64,000 nucleotides of DNA from G963556115 sp963675945 (lineage in GTDB: Bacteria > Planctomycetota > SZUA-567): assembly GCA_963675945.1 (NCBI GenBank), contig OY780932.1:3348001-3412000 (forward strand), read 5' to 3'. The translations under genes were made by a program, and so were the position numbers. Each line of letters opens with the position of its first letter. Position 1 is the stretch's first letter. The notes below the pieces were generated by a model, which saw only the letters and a list, made by a program, of their open reading frames with translations, was not told the origin of the DNA and did no database searches. Shown one piece after another: positions 19,301 through 26,464 of this stretch.

Positions 19301-19438
19301 CCCCGTAAAATGATTATCATGATTATACAGTTGAAACCGCACATCGGTATAGACATTCTCCATACTCGCCTGCACTGCCAACGGGAAAGTACCGCACAAT
19401 ACTATTATAAAAAAGAGAATCCTGATATTTTTTTTCAT
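16310..19438 (-). CDS. Giant LptA/OstA-like periplasmic protein
   Basis: 1042 residues; normal LptA is about 180. It has a signal peptide (cleavage near VQA-S). The body is a long series of beta-strand repeats typical of OstA/LptA/LptC: VTGDKMKAELVS, ASGPGEVKLV, FTGNVRLVSSGLELDTDRLLI, FEKNVRMVQDTLRGRCDLLTVYL. In LptA and LptD this fold forms a groove that carries LPS across the periplasm. The gene overlaps kdsC by ATGA, so KDO synthesis and the putative LPS conduit are coupled. The start has an A8 run just after ATG, a possible slippage site. LptB, LptC and LptD are not in the window. OstA assignment is by repeat pattern; the transport role is inference. Confidence 0.75.
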   Translation of the reverse strand: MKKNIRILFFIIVLCGTFPLAVQASMENVYTDVRFQLYNHDNHFTGELITGQASATKLDRQDPRIDLDNGVVIELFDTDFTVTGDKKPPLKVKITSDRGTFMQAQNKETKEFQQIVVLDGNVVVTRYKPKDTLSGEQEVDSVVTCDKARWNHNTGILNGYGLVVMKRADNSMLLSGRGMVYEVNPEKKLDFSVDQQEQELSGVLEITSDVEFVVNQRNSAGRIDKNNRIKVTCEGIGRYDFDNTEMYFSDKVKVVRANMLIESDFLRVVLAQDAGRRKFEEMVAWCIEDRVVNITGSGDPRNMESKIGNWSAQAEYARYIEQTGEMLLTDERDGMLPLAQMDEVVIQDNTISFYVKEERFYATGTDGIARLKAGLDDYDGAAQGESPETIVRFNENLLFDQLKNVAQFTGNVRLVSSGLELDTDRLLIDFVGQAIGESKASSVKKATALGSVKLTYQSKKATCEKLEITPNLQQRSRPDNKGRLLLDNFVLSGTPMPEVEVASGGFFQAKKISINRYKIVSTGERTIYINATGPGSGSISSEEVSGQDKLQQLSTIIRFSTKMLYDELDDRIDLYGEVTASNNDQVLSSDRLLITLASVAGTGSDAESNKQITRLTAVGNANMHWGTQHCEADKVDRQIKANGKGQVILVGTKTKHAKIWEESGAAFQGPWIKAADDGSWIYSSGGGELSMLDRDTNEKAMVIYSGDAYYTTKGRDSQAIFSDNVILRRGNMKVTGDKMKAELVSTQGEGNNELISEAEQGGISTSTLPKRLKRVTIEGNVIVRQGKRVAFGNKGQVDIGEKGDIMLLAGTADVPAEVNDNNGFSLRAPKIMIKETAGIVTASGPGEVKLVGGAAAAEAGFDSSLVNTASTGTYSLYYTGRIIYNQLLKKIRFEKNVRMVQDTLRGRCDLLTVYLNKAPEGLEGTQGDEPIIVENIETYGNVRFESYPEPFAGRDPTNLPGRTVYTRSQEAHYDATHNVILLTGKDRPAEILFQELNGGNRMRYLQKADRIWYNTKTKEIKVTGSNQQSMPLPPTGPLRFPD

Positions 19439-19971
19439 TTATAACGTTCCAAAAGTTTATCCAATTTATTCTGTGCTCTGAGCAAGTGGGTAATAACCTC
19501 ACGTACGGCTCCGTATCCACCAGGACGGCGCGTTACCCAGTCAGCCTCCTGCACGACCTCCTCCACCGCATTCGCCACCGCCACTCCCAGACCTGCCCGG
19601 CGCATACACGGGATATCCGGCCAGTCATCGCCGATATACAGAACCTCTGTAGCCGAGACACCCAGCCTACCAAGAAGAATGTCGAAGAATCCCAGCTTCT
19701 CCTTTGCATTCATTACAATTTCATCCACATCCAGTTCAAGCGCTCGGCGCGCCACCATGGATGAACTTCTACCAGTCAACAGTGCAAACTTTCCTCCCGC
19801 GCGCTGCCAGTATTTTATACCTGCTCCATCTTGAGCATCAAAACGTAGCAACTGCTCACCGCTAGTCGTATAACTTATTGCGCCATCAGAGAGAACCCCG
19901 TCAACATCGGTAATTATCGCTCTCACCCGCTGTAACTTTTCACTATCAATGCAATCCAACCGCCAACCCAC
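19435..19971 (-). CDS. kdsC: 3-deoxy-D-manno-octulosonate 8-phosphate phosphatase
   Basis: Removes the phosphate from KDO 8-phosphate, a step of LPS core synthesis; cytosolic HAD-family enzyme without cap. It shows TDVDGVLSDG (nucleophile Asp22, acid/base Asp24), LLTGRSS, KEKLGFFDILL and YIGDDWPDIPCM, the KdsC set. Length of 178 is normal. The only sensible start is a GTG at 19971 with a weak ribosome binding site. It is the first gene of an operon with the OstA-like protein. Confidence 0.9.
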   Translation of the reverse strand: MGWRLDCIDSEKLQRVRAIITDVDGVLSDGAISYTTSGEQLLRFDAQDGAGIKYWQRAGGKFALLTGRSSSMVARRALELDVDEIVMNAKEKLGFFDILLGRLGVSATEVLYIGDDWPDIPCMRRAGLGVAVANAVEEVVQEADWVTRRPGGYGAVREVITHLLRAQNKLDKLLERYK

Positions 19972-20142
19972 TTTCTATAAAATTAATATAACAGTATTCA
20001 AGAAATCATACAATTTCCTGAATACGCAGCCGCTCCTTCACCCCATCAAGATCATACGACACTATGATAATATTATTTATAACAAAGGTCAATAGACAGT
20101 GTGAAGCGATATGCTTACAATATAATTAGCAATTTTAACAAA

Positions 20143-20176
20143 GAGTCTGTCTATAAAATATATTATAGACAGACTC
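20143..20176 (-). terminator. Intrinsic terminator of the sugar isomerase-like gene
   Basis: 14-base perfect stem GAGTCTGTCTATAA / TTATAGACAGACTC with a six-base loop. On the minus strand it is followed by TTTGTTAAAATT. It lies directly downstream of the gene that ends at 20209. Confidence 0.75.
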
Positions 20177-20208
20177 AGCAGACTCAAACCAGACACTCAT
20201 AATTCCAG

Positions 20209-21030
20209 CTAAATTGAGAACAGCCCCGAATGCTTCATAATATACTTATATCCTAAATATACCGCCTCTTCTGGGTCATGTGCGTCACCAGAGATATCAA
20301 GGGTAATCCAACCCTTGTAACCCGAGGTTGCAAGCTGTTTGCTGACCAAATCAAAATCAACAGCTCCTCTGCCGAATTGTGGGGTACTCCCCGGCTCTTC
20401 ACTGGTAGATTTTAACCGTTTCTTACTCGCTGAAACATCATGAAAACGTATCAGCTTAATTCTATCGAGCAAGGCTTTGATCAGCCTCTGCGGGGTAGTA
20501 TTAGCCAGCACCGCCTCAGCAGTATCCAGCGCCAAGTGCACCAGATCCGGGTTGGTCGAGACCATCAGCCTCTTGATATCTGAGTCTGTAGAGATCAACC
20601 TGCCTGCTCGTGGTAGATAGCAGAGTTCGATATGATGCTCATGGCAGCGTTCACCAATCTCCTCAAGAATCGACCCGGCCGTATCCCACTCTTCATCAGA
20701 GAGCTTCTCTTCATGTAAAAATTCATGACACACAGTCAGAATTTTAGCCCCAGCCGACGATGCAAACCGTGCCGCACTCGAAGCTTTTTCGACCTGTATA
20801 TCTGCATTATCACTATCTAACAGATCGATTTTCTGAATCAAATTGGTTATTGAAAGCCCCTGAGTCTTCAATATCTCCTGAAAAACATGGAGTCTATCTT
20901 CAAATGCAGTAACAATTTCAGAAGGGCATTCAATACCATCAAATTGATAATTTGATATTGTCGAAATAGCGTTTACAAAACGCTCAACCCCCCATGGCCC
21001 ACTATAACATGCTAATTTAATATCAAACAA
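20209..21030 (-). CDS. Sugar phosphate isomerase/epimerase-like TIM-barrel protein
   Basis: About 273 residues of the xylose-isomerase-like (AP endonuclease 2) TIM barrel. Seen are the opening KLACYSGPWG, FDGIECP, the GAKILTVCHEF strand, HLALDTAEAV with an acidic metal ligand, IRFHDV and GRGAVDFDLV, as in IolE or hydroxypyruvate isomerases. The substrate cannot be told. An in-frame ATG at 21099 lies upstream of a near-perfect -10 box, so it cannot be translated from that promoter. A TTG at 21028-21030 with GAGGG seven bases before it, immediately ahead of the conserved first strand, is therefore the likely start. Divergent from lexA. Confidence 0.75.
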   Translation of the reverse strand: MFDIKLACYSGPWGVERFVNAISTISNYQFDGIECPSEIVTAFEDRLHVFQEILKTQGLSITNLIQKIDLLDSDNADIQVEKASSAARFASSAGAKILTVCHEFLHEEKLSDEEWDTAGSILEEIGERCHEHHIELCYLPRAGRLISTDSDIKRLMVSTNPDLVHLALDTAEAVLANTTPQRLIKALLDRIKLIRFHDVSASKKRLKSTSEEPGSTPQFGRGAVDFDLVSKQLATSGYKGWITLDISGDAHDPEEAVYLGYKYIMKHSGLFSI

Positions 21031-21081
21031 CTTACTACCCTCAAATATAATTAATCCTGCAAAAAAACTATTTAGTAAAAT

Positions 21082-21110
21082 ATAATACATTATCGTCATG
21101 GCTTTGTCAA
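21082..21110 (-). promoter_or_regulatory. Predicted promoter of the sugar isomerase-like gene
   Basis: On the minus strand, perfect TTGACA (21105-21110), 17-base spacer, TATTAT (21082-21087). The match fixes the translation start downstream, at the TTG. Confidence 0.75.
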
Positions 21111-21205
21111 CAAAGTATGCAATTATCGCTCAATAATAATCGGATACACATTTCACCGGATTATTCACAGACTGAACAAAAAACTGTAAAAAAACTATAT
21201 TATCC

Positions 21206-21234
21206 TTGAAAACTGGCATTATTATCAGTAAAAT
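21206..21234 (+). promoter_or_regulatory. Predicted lexA-recA promoter
   Basis: TTGAAA (21206-21211), 17-base spacer, TAAAAT (21229-21234), each one mismatch from consensus. The spacer is filled by the CTG-N10-CAG LexA box, so bound LexA would occlude polymerase. Confidence 0.7.
21212..21229. promoter_or_regulatory. Putative LexA operator (SOS box)
   Basis: ACTG, ten bases (GCATTATTAT), CAGT. The ends and spacing equal the gammaproteobacterial SOS box core CTG-N10-CAG; the inner bases are not the usual TA repeat. It lies between -35 and -10 of lexA, the expected place for autoregulation. Confidence 0.65.
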
Positions 21235-21267
21235 ACAATTTACAACTGAACAAAGGGGCGATATACT

Positions 21268-21882
21268 ATGGAAAAACTTACCAGTAAGCAACAAAACATA
21301 TACGATTATTTACAGGAATGCCTCAATAACGAAGGTTATACCCCGACAATGCGCGAGATTGCCGACTATTTCGGCTATAGTTCAACCAATACAGTAAATG
21401 ACCACCTTCAGGCTCTAGCCAAGAAAGGTTATATTATCCGCAAACCCGGAGCAGCCAGGGGCATAATTCTCACCGATAATGGCAGTAACCATAAAGAACT
21501 GAATAAAGGCGTCCCTATAATCGGTCGCGTAGCCGCTGGCAGACCAATCACCGCAGTCGAAAATCTTGATGGCTATCTCGAACTCTCAGAGTTCTATAAT
21601 GAACAGCATTTTGCCCTTCATGTACGAGGAGATAGCATGATTGACGCCGGTATCTGGGACGGAGACTTTGTCATAGTCAGAGAACAGCCTATACTTGGAA
21701 GTGGCGAAGTAGGTGTAGCGATTATCGAAGGCGAAGCAACAGTCAAAAGAATAGTAATTAATAATCAGGAGGCCATTCTCTATCCGGACAACGAACTCTA
21801 TAGCCCGATACGGGTCGATCTCAGTGCGACAGATTTCAGAATTGCCGGAAAAGTTGTTGGACTACACCGGGTAATTCGCTAA
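21268..21882 (+). CDS. lexA: LexA repressor / SOS autoprotease
   Basis: 204 residues, normal length. The N-terminal winged helix-turn-helix (YTPTMREIADYFGYSS) is followed by the S24 domain. Cleavage bond Ala90-Gly91 (in RVAAGRP), nucleophile Ser123 (in RGDSMIDAG) and base Lys160 (in EATVKR) are all present, so it should self-cleave on RecA filaments. Promoter with a putative SOS box upstream; AAGGGG before the ATG. recA follows 60 bases later on the same strand without a visible terminator, so both are probably one SOS-regulated transcript. Confidence 0.97.
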   Translation: MEKLTSKQQNIYDYLQECLNNEGYTPTMREIADYFGYSSTNTVNDHLQALAKKGYIIRKPGAARGIILTDNGSNHKELNKGVPIIGRVAAGRPITAVENLDGYLELSEFYNEQHFALHVRGDSMIDAGIWDGDFVIVREQPILGSGEVGVAIIEGEATVKRIVINNQEAILYPDNELYSPIRVDLSATDFRIAGKVVGLHRVIR

Positions 21883-21942
21883 AATTTATTTTCATTTTCA
21901 ATACAGCTAAAATGATAAACCAATACAGGAGTATTAATAACC

Positions 21943-23073
21943 ATGGCAAAGAGCAAGAACAGAAAGAGTACAGAGATTCCAGAAGACGCGGATGGACGAG
22001 AAAAAGCTCTAGCCCGCACCCTGGGTGAGATCGACAAACGATTTGGAGCAGAAGCAATTCGCAAAATGGGAGAGAATGTGGTCAGCATGGTTCCTGCAAT
22101 CAGTACCGGCAGCCTCTCGCTGGATGCAGCGATCGGTATCGGCGGGATTCCCAAGGGCAGGATAGTCGAATTCTATGGACCGGAGAGTTCGGGAAAGACC
22201 ACGCTAGCTCTACACGCGATCGCCAGTGCCCAGAAAACAGGCGGCGTAGCCGCCTTTATCGATGCCGAGCATGCTCTGGATCCGGCTTATGCGCGCAGAC
22301 TGGGTGTCAACCTTGACGATTTGCTGGTCAGTCAGCCCGACAGTGGCGAGCAAGCTCTAGAGATCGCCGAGCTCCTTACCCGCTCCGGTGCTGTCGATAT
22401 CATTGTTATCGACTCGGTAGCCGCACTCACCCCCCAAGCCGAGCTTGATGGCGAGATGGGTGATTCACATGTTGGTCTGCAAGCCAGACTTATGAGTCAG
22501 GGCCTGCGCAAACTTACCGGAATTGCCAAGAAATCAAATACCACTGTTGTCTTTATCAATCAGATACGTATGAAAATCGGGGTAATGTTCGGATCTCCGG
22601 AGACGACTACCGGGGGCAATGCCTTAAAATTTTACGCCTCACTCCGTCTAGATATCCGACGTACCGGCACAATCAAGGATGTAAAGGATGACGACAACCC
22701 AATTGGGAATAACGTCAAGGTCAAAGTCGTGAAGAACAAGGTTGCTCCTCCCTTTAAAATTGCCAATTTTGATATAATGTTCAACCAAGGAATTAATTAT
22801 CCTGGCGAACTTATTGATCTTGGGGTCAACCACGATATTGTTAATAAGAGTGGAGCCTGGTTCAGCTATGGACAGACAAGACTAGGCCAAGGACGGGATA
22901 AAGCCTGCCAATTCATTGTAGAGAATCAGGATATATATCAGGAAATTGAGAAGAAGCTTCATATTGTCCTCTTTCCTACCCTGCATGAGGATGATAATAC
23001 TGAAGAAATAGCTAGCGAAAGCGCTACTGCCGCTGATACAGAGACCACGACAGCCGAGGCCGCTGTAGAATAA
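21943..23073 (+). CDS. recA: RecA recombinase
   Basis: 376 residues. Strand-exchange ATPase and co-protease for LexA. Walker A GPESSGKT is at residues 79-86; the KSNTTVVFINQIRMKIGVMFG and GGNALKFYASLRLDIRR blocks are those of bacterial RecA. The C-terminal tail is rich in Glu, Thr and Ala, as is usual. GGAG lies somewhat far (about 13 bases) before the ATG. Cotranscription with lexA means it shares its damage control. Confidence 0.98.
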   Translation: MAKSKNRKSTEIPEDADGREKALARTLGEIDKRFGAEAIRKMGENVVSMVPAISTGSLSLDAAIGIGGIPKGRIVEFYGPESSGKTTLALHAIASAQKTGGVAAFIDAEHALDPAYARRLGVNLDDLLVSQPDSGEQALEIAELLTRSGAVDIIVIDSVAALTPQAELDGEMGDSHVGLQARLMSQGLRKLTGIAKKSNTTVVFINQIRMKIGVMFGSPETTTGGNALKFYASLRLDIRRTGTIKDVKDDDNPIGNNVKVKVVKNKVAPPFKIANFDIMFNQGINYPGELIDLGVNHDIVNKSGAWFSYGQTRLGQGRDKACQFIVENQDIYQEIEKKLHIVLFPTLHEDDNTEEIASESATAADTETTTAEAAVE

Positions 23074-23100
23074 CTCCACCTCTCTGTCATTATAGTTCAA

Positions 23101-23128
23101 CGAGTACAGGAGACGCCTCCTGTACTCG
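23101..23128. terminator. Bidirectional terminator after recA
   Basis: 12-base perfect stem CGAGTACAGGAG / CTCCTGTACTCG with a four-base loop, followed by CTTTATT on the plus strand. It lies between the converging recA and glutaredoxin-like genes. Confidence 0.8.
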
Positions 23129-23163
23129 CTTTATTAGCAACTCACGAAAACACAAGCTCATAC

Positions 23164-23418
23164 TTACGCTACCTCACTCTCCAAGCGCTCTTTGAGCAGC
23201 TCAAGATCGACCCATTCTCCATTCTCCCGTACCAACGGCAAGCGCATATGCTGATAAGCAAGTTGCGCCATAGCTTCAACATCCGCTTGGTCTCCAGATA
23301 GCAGCATATTTATATCGTTATAGCAATATCCAACCGCACTAAAATGCTCTTTGACCCGCTCACACTCGGGGCAATCTTCATTCCCCCAGATTTCAACATA
23401 CTTCTCTATTTCACCCAT
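23164..23418 (-). CDS. Small glutaredoxin-like protein (CPEC)
   Basis: 84 residues. The thioredoxin-fold pattern is VEIWGNEDCPECERVKEHF with a CxxC (CPEC) active site, then MRLPLV carrying the expected cis-proline. It is probably a small cytosolic thiol-disulfide oxidoreductase of the glutaredoxin type; the partner is unknown. Longer starts exist (ATG at 23481 or 23433). The ATG at 23418 is chosen because GGAGGAA stands six bases before it and the protein then starts where the domain does. Confidence 0.75.
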   Translation of the reverse strand: MGEIEKYVEIWGNEDCPECERVKEHFSAVGYCYNDINMLLSGDQADVEAMAQLAYQHMRLPLVRENGEWVDLELLKERLESEVA

Positions 23419-23849
23419 CAGAAATTCCTCCATAGCATCATAAGCAAGCAACCAATATCTAGTATATAATCGTGTTGACATGTTAATTTCCCGTAATTGA
23501 TAATTTCATCTGAACTAGTATATATATCGACACAAATCCTCACTCATATCAAGTAAAACCATAATTCACAAATATAAATAAATAGTCACATCAACACCGA
23601 TAATACATTATCGTAGGTTAAATTAAGAAATTCTCGATTAAACCATAAAAAGACCAGAATATGCAAATAATCAACTTTTTTTGTATTTGACTTCTGCTTT
23701 AAATATTGGAGAATAATAGGCGATTTATTTATAAATTCACCTATTAAAAACTAGTATATTTGATAGCTCTTTGTTTTTTCGCTAAGAGGTAGGCAGCTAC
23801 CTTTCAGCGTAGATATAATTCATAAGCATAATATTTTTCAGGAGAGATA
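23419..23849. other. Divergent intergenic region upstream of rbfA
   Basis: 431 AT-rich bases between the glutaredoxin-like gene and rbfA. A TTGACT at about 23696 could be a -35 for rbfA, but the -10 is unclear. A short hairpin AGGTAG-gcag-CTACCT is at 23787-23802 in the rbfA leader. No credible small gene. Confidence 0.4.
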
Positions 23850-24239
23850 ATGGCTGAGAAAAAGATTTCACGCCGCCAGGAACGTGTCAATGTACGCATA
23901 GTCCAGGAGGTCAGTGCTATTCTGCGTGAGATAAATGATGAACGTATAGGCTTTATCACCGTTACCCGGAGCGAAGTCTCTGCCGACCTGAGACATGCAA
24001 ATGTCTTTATCAGTGTTCTTGGCGACGATACCTCCAAGATGGAGACAATGCGCGCAATTAAGGCGAATACATCATTTGTGCGTAAGAGTCTGGCAAAGGT
24101 TCTGCAGACCAAGGTAACCCCTGAGATCAATTTCAAAATTGAGAAGGCTATCGACAAATCTGTAGATATAAGCGAATTAATCAAGGAAGCAAGAGCGACA
24201 GATCCTCACCCGCCCAGTGAGAGCGAAATAGAGGATTGA
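23850..24239 (+). CDS. rbfA: Ribosome-binding factor A
   Basis: 129 residues. Helps mature 16S rRNA in the small ribosomal subunit. KH-like RbfA pattern: RQERVNVRIVQEVSAILRE, ITVTRSEVSADLRHANVFIS, then IRAIKANTSFVRKSLAKVL-type helix and the TPEINFKIEKAIDKS strand. CAGGAGAG precedes the ATG. It is not beside infB, nusA or truB, its common partners. A tiny membrane protein gene follows four bases later. Confidence 0.93.
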   Translation: MAEKKISRRQERVNVRIVQEVSAILREINDERIGFITVTRSEVSADLRHANVFISVLGDDTSKMETMRAIKANTSFVRKSLAKVLQTKVTPEINFKIEKAIDKSVDISELIKEARATDPHPPSESEIED

Positions 24240-24243
24240 ACCG

Positions 24244-24378
24244 GTGAATTATCGAGTATTAATTATCAAGATCATCATTGGTATTATTGTTATTTGGGGT
24301 GGATTCAAACTTCAGATGATGCTCTGGCCAGTTAAGAACAGCTCACAGAATGAGAATGACACAACCATTACCGAATAA
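24244..24378 (+). CDS. Tiny single-span membrane protein, unknown
   Basis: 44 residues starting at a GTG, with one hydrophobic stretch rich in Ile and Val (about residues 4-20, including IIKIIIGIIVIWGG) and a polar tail. GAGG lies nine bases before the GTG, inside the end of rbfA. It fills the whole gap between rbfA and the HtrA-like gene and overlaps the latter by 29 bases, a layout that suggests translational coupling. It matches no family known to me. It could also be only a spacer, since the following start has no ribosome binding site of its own. Confidence 0.45.
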   Translation: MNYRVLIIKIIIGIIVIWGGFKLQMMLWPVKNSSQNENDTTITE

Positions 24379-26437
24379 ATATAAAAGATATAATTCCAGA
24401 ATACGCTCGCTTTTCTTGCTAATTGTAACCTTTCTATTAGTAAGTGAGGATGTGTATGCCTACTCACCTGTAAAAGTTGCGGAACTAGCCAAACCTGCCA
24501 CCGTAGGGGTCTATACCTCCATGAATAGCGATAAATTTTACGGTACAGGAGTCATTATAAGTAAAACCGGACTTCTGCTTACTTCAACAACGGTTGTACC
24601 AGCCAACGCAGAAGAGATCAATATCTATTTTGAAGATCATACCTCTTTACCCGCACATATTATTGAATCTTCACCTACTACTCAGAGCGTCCTGCTGCAG
24701 ATCGAAAATCCTACAGCCAGAACATTCCCTTTTCTTCCTCTGCAAAGCGCGATGCCAATACTCGGGGAGAAGGTATATACCCTCGGCAATGCCAACAATA
24801 TGATCAAACTTGGTGACGGCGTATCCTTCAGTGCTGGTGTCGTAAGCGGGATTTACCCGGTTGCGATCAGTGATATAAGTAATGCGAAGCTCAATACGCT
24901 TGAGGTTATCGAGACCGATGCCGCGGTAAATGACGGTCAGGATGGGGGTGCACTCATAAATTCGAGTGCTGAGATAATAGGCATAATCTCCAAAGACTAT
25001 TCCACCCTGCGCTGGCAAGGAACAGCAATTCCAATTCACAATATTATCAAGGATATTGCTGCTTTGTCTCAGGATGTTACAATCAATATTCAACACCAAA
25101 GGCAGGAGTCTCCCAACCCTGTTTTCACTACTCCTGCTGCCGCTATCAGTCCTAACTTGGTCAGCATCCGAGTTGAACGCTTATACCCGCCGGAAGAGCT
25201 TGAATTCCCAAACTGGCTGAAGTACAAAGCCGGTATTACGGAGTGGGATAGTATGGACGAATCCGAGCAACGGCGAATAATTGTCGATTTCTTCTCGACC
25301 GAACGTCTAGTATCGGCCAATCAGATGCTGCGGCGTCCGCCAACTGCCGTAACCGGTCTGCTCATCTCCGCAGACGGTTATATTCTAACCAGTGCTTTTA
25401 ACATTGAGTCCGGCGACAGTGTGTATATCGACCGCAATAGCGGCGAAATACGCCAAACCAAGTATTCAGGCAATATGGACAAATTTATCGCGCAAGCGCA
25501 AGAGAATGTCGAGAAGATCAGCAACCGAGTGGTTGCACTGGAGGTAACCCTTAGCGATGGGCGCACATTCAGTGCCGGTATTAAAGGATTCAGCACCCCG
25601 CTCGGTCTGGCACTGCTCAAAATAGAACCAACTGAGCCGCTACCATTCTTTGATCTTACTCTGAATCAAAGCAATCCCAAACTCGGTGAAGAGATTGCCG
25701 TCTTAGGAGCGAATCAGACAACCTATACGATCAATACCGGGATAGTCAGCGCTCCCGCCCGCAACAACGGCACTTATTTTCAAGTTGACGCCCTACTGAA
25801 CTATGGAAACTCCGGCGGCCCGATAATAAATAATGAAGGTAAAATACTGGGCATAGCAACCCGCCCACTCACACCTTCGCCGGTATCCGGGAGCATTCTT
25901 CCCTTCACCCATCTTCCTAATACGATAGAGAACGACTTCCCCGCGCTGTCCTCCTTCTCGAACACACCCAACAGTGGCGTTTCGATGGGTGTCAATGCCA
26001 GCAAGATCATTACCGCCCTGCCCGAACTCATGAACGGCGAAGGTATCAACAACAGTGAATTCCTCTCACTGGGGATAGCTCCCTCAGCTCAAGATCCGTA
26101 CTCGAGTAAGATCGTTGTCGGCAATATCAGCAAGGGCTCTCCCGCAGACCTGGCCGGCTTCAAAACTGGGGACATAATCAGTAAGATGGATGGGATAGCA
26201 GTAAGCTCATGGAGCGATATTTTTAAGTATATTGCCCAGAAACGGGAGAATCAAGTAGTCATCTTTCAAATTAAACGTCCGTTGGAAGAACCTCATTTAC
26301 TGCTAAACGGCAAGAAAGTGAGCAATGCTGTAGAGTTATACGATTTTATCAAGAGCAGTAAGGATGGCGCTAAAATTTCCGGGTATGTCTCCAGTCCAGG
26401 CATTAACCAGAAACTCTACGTCACCCTCAAACACTAA
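24350..26437 (+). CDS. Exported protein with two inactive HtrA-like domains and a PDZ domain
   Basis: 695 residues. A signal sequence (about residues 19-37) precedes two trypsin-like folds (about 40-240 and 265-505) and a PDZ domain (about 585-642). Domain 1 has LLTSTTVV where HtrA has TNNHVV, so the catalytic His is Thr81, and DGQDGG instead of GNSGG, so Ser is Asp198. Domain 2 keeps GNSGG (Ser488) but has LTSAFNI, so His is Phe350, and PLGLALLKI lacks the catalytic Asp. Neither domain has a triad. A periplasmic binding or chaperone role is likely; that is inference. The start ATG has no clear ribosome binding site and overlaps the preceding small gene. Confidence 0.8.
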   Translation: MRMTQPLPNKYKRYNSRIRSLFLLIVTFLLVSEDVYAYSPVKVAELAKPATVGVYTSMNSDKFYGTGVIISKTGLLLTSTTVVPANAEEINIYFEDHTSLPAHIIESSPTTQSVLLQIENPTARTFPFLPLQSAMPILGEKVYTLGNANNMIKLGDGVSFSAGVVSGIYPVAISDISNAKLNTLEVIETDAAVNDGQDGGALINSSAEIIGIISKDYSTLRWQGTAIPIHNIIKDIAALSQDVTINIQHQRQESPNPVFTTPAAAISPNLVSIRVERLYPPEELEFPNWLKYKAGITEWDSMDESEQRRIIVDFFSTERLVSANQMLRRPPTAVTGLLISADGYILTSAFNIESGDSVYIDRNSGEIRQTKYSGNMDKFIAQAQENVEKISNRVVALEVTLSDGRTFSAGIKGFSTPLGLALLKIEPTEPLPFFDLTLNQSNPKLGEEIAVLGANQTTYTINTGIVSAPARNNGTYFQVDALLNYGNSGGPIINNEGKILGIATRPLTPSPVSGSILPFTHLPNTIENDFPALSSFSNTPNSGVSMGVNASKIITALPELMNGEGINNSEFLSLGIAPSAQDPYSSKIVVGNISKGSPADLAGFKTGDIISKMDGIAVSSWSDIFKYIAQKRENQVVIFQIKRPLEEPHLLLNGKKVSNAVELYDFIKSSKDGAKISGYVSSPGINQKLYVTLKH

Positions 26438-26464
26438 TTATCAGTTGCTAGGAATACGATCATA

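Noticed and set aside
21883..21942. Separate promoter or LexA box for recA
   Set aside because: The 60-base gap shows no CTG-N10-CAG and no clear -35/-10; readthrough from lexA is simpler.
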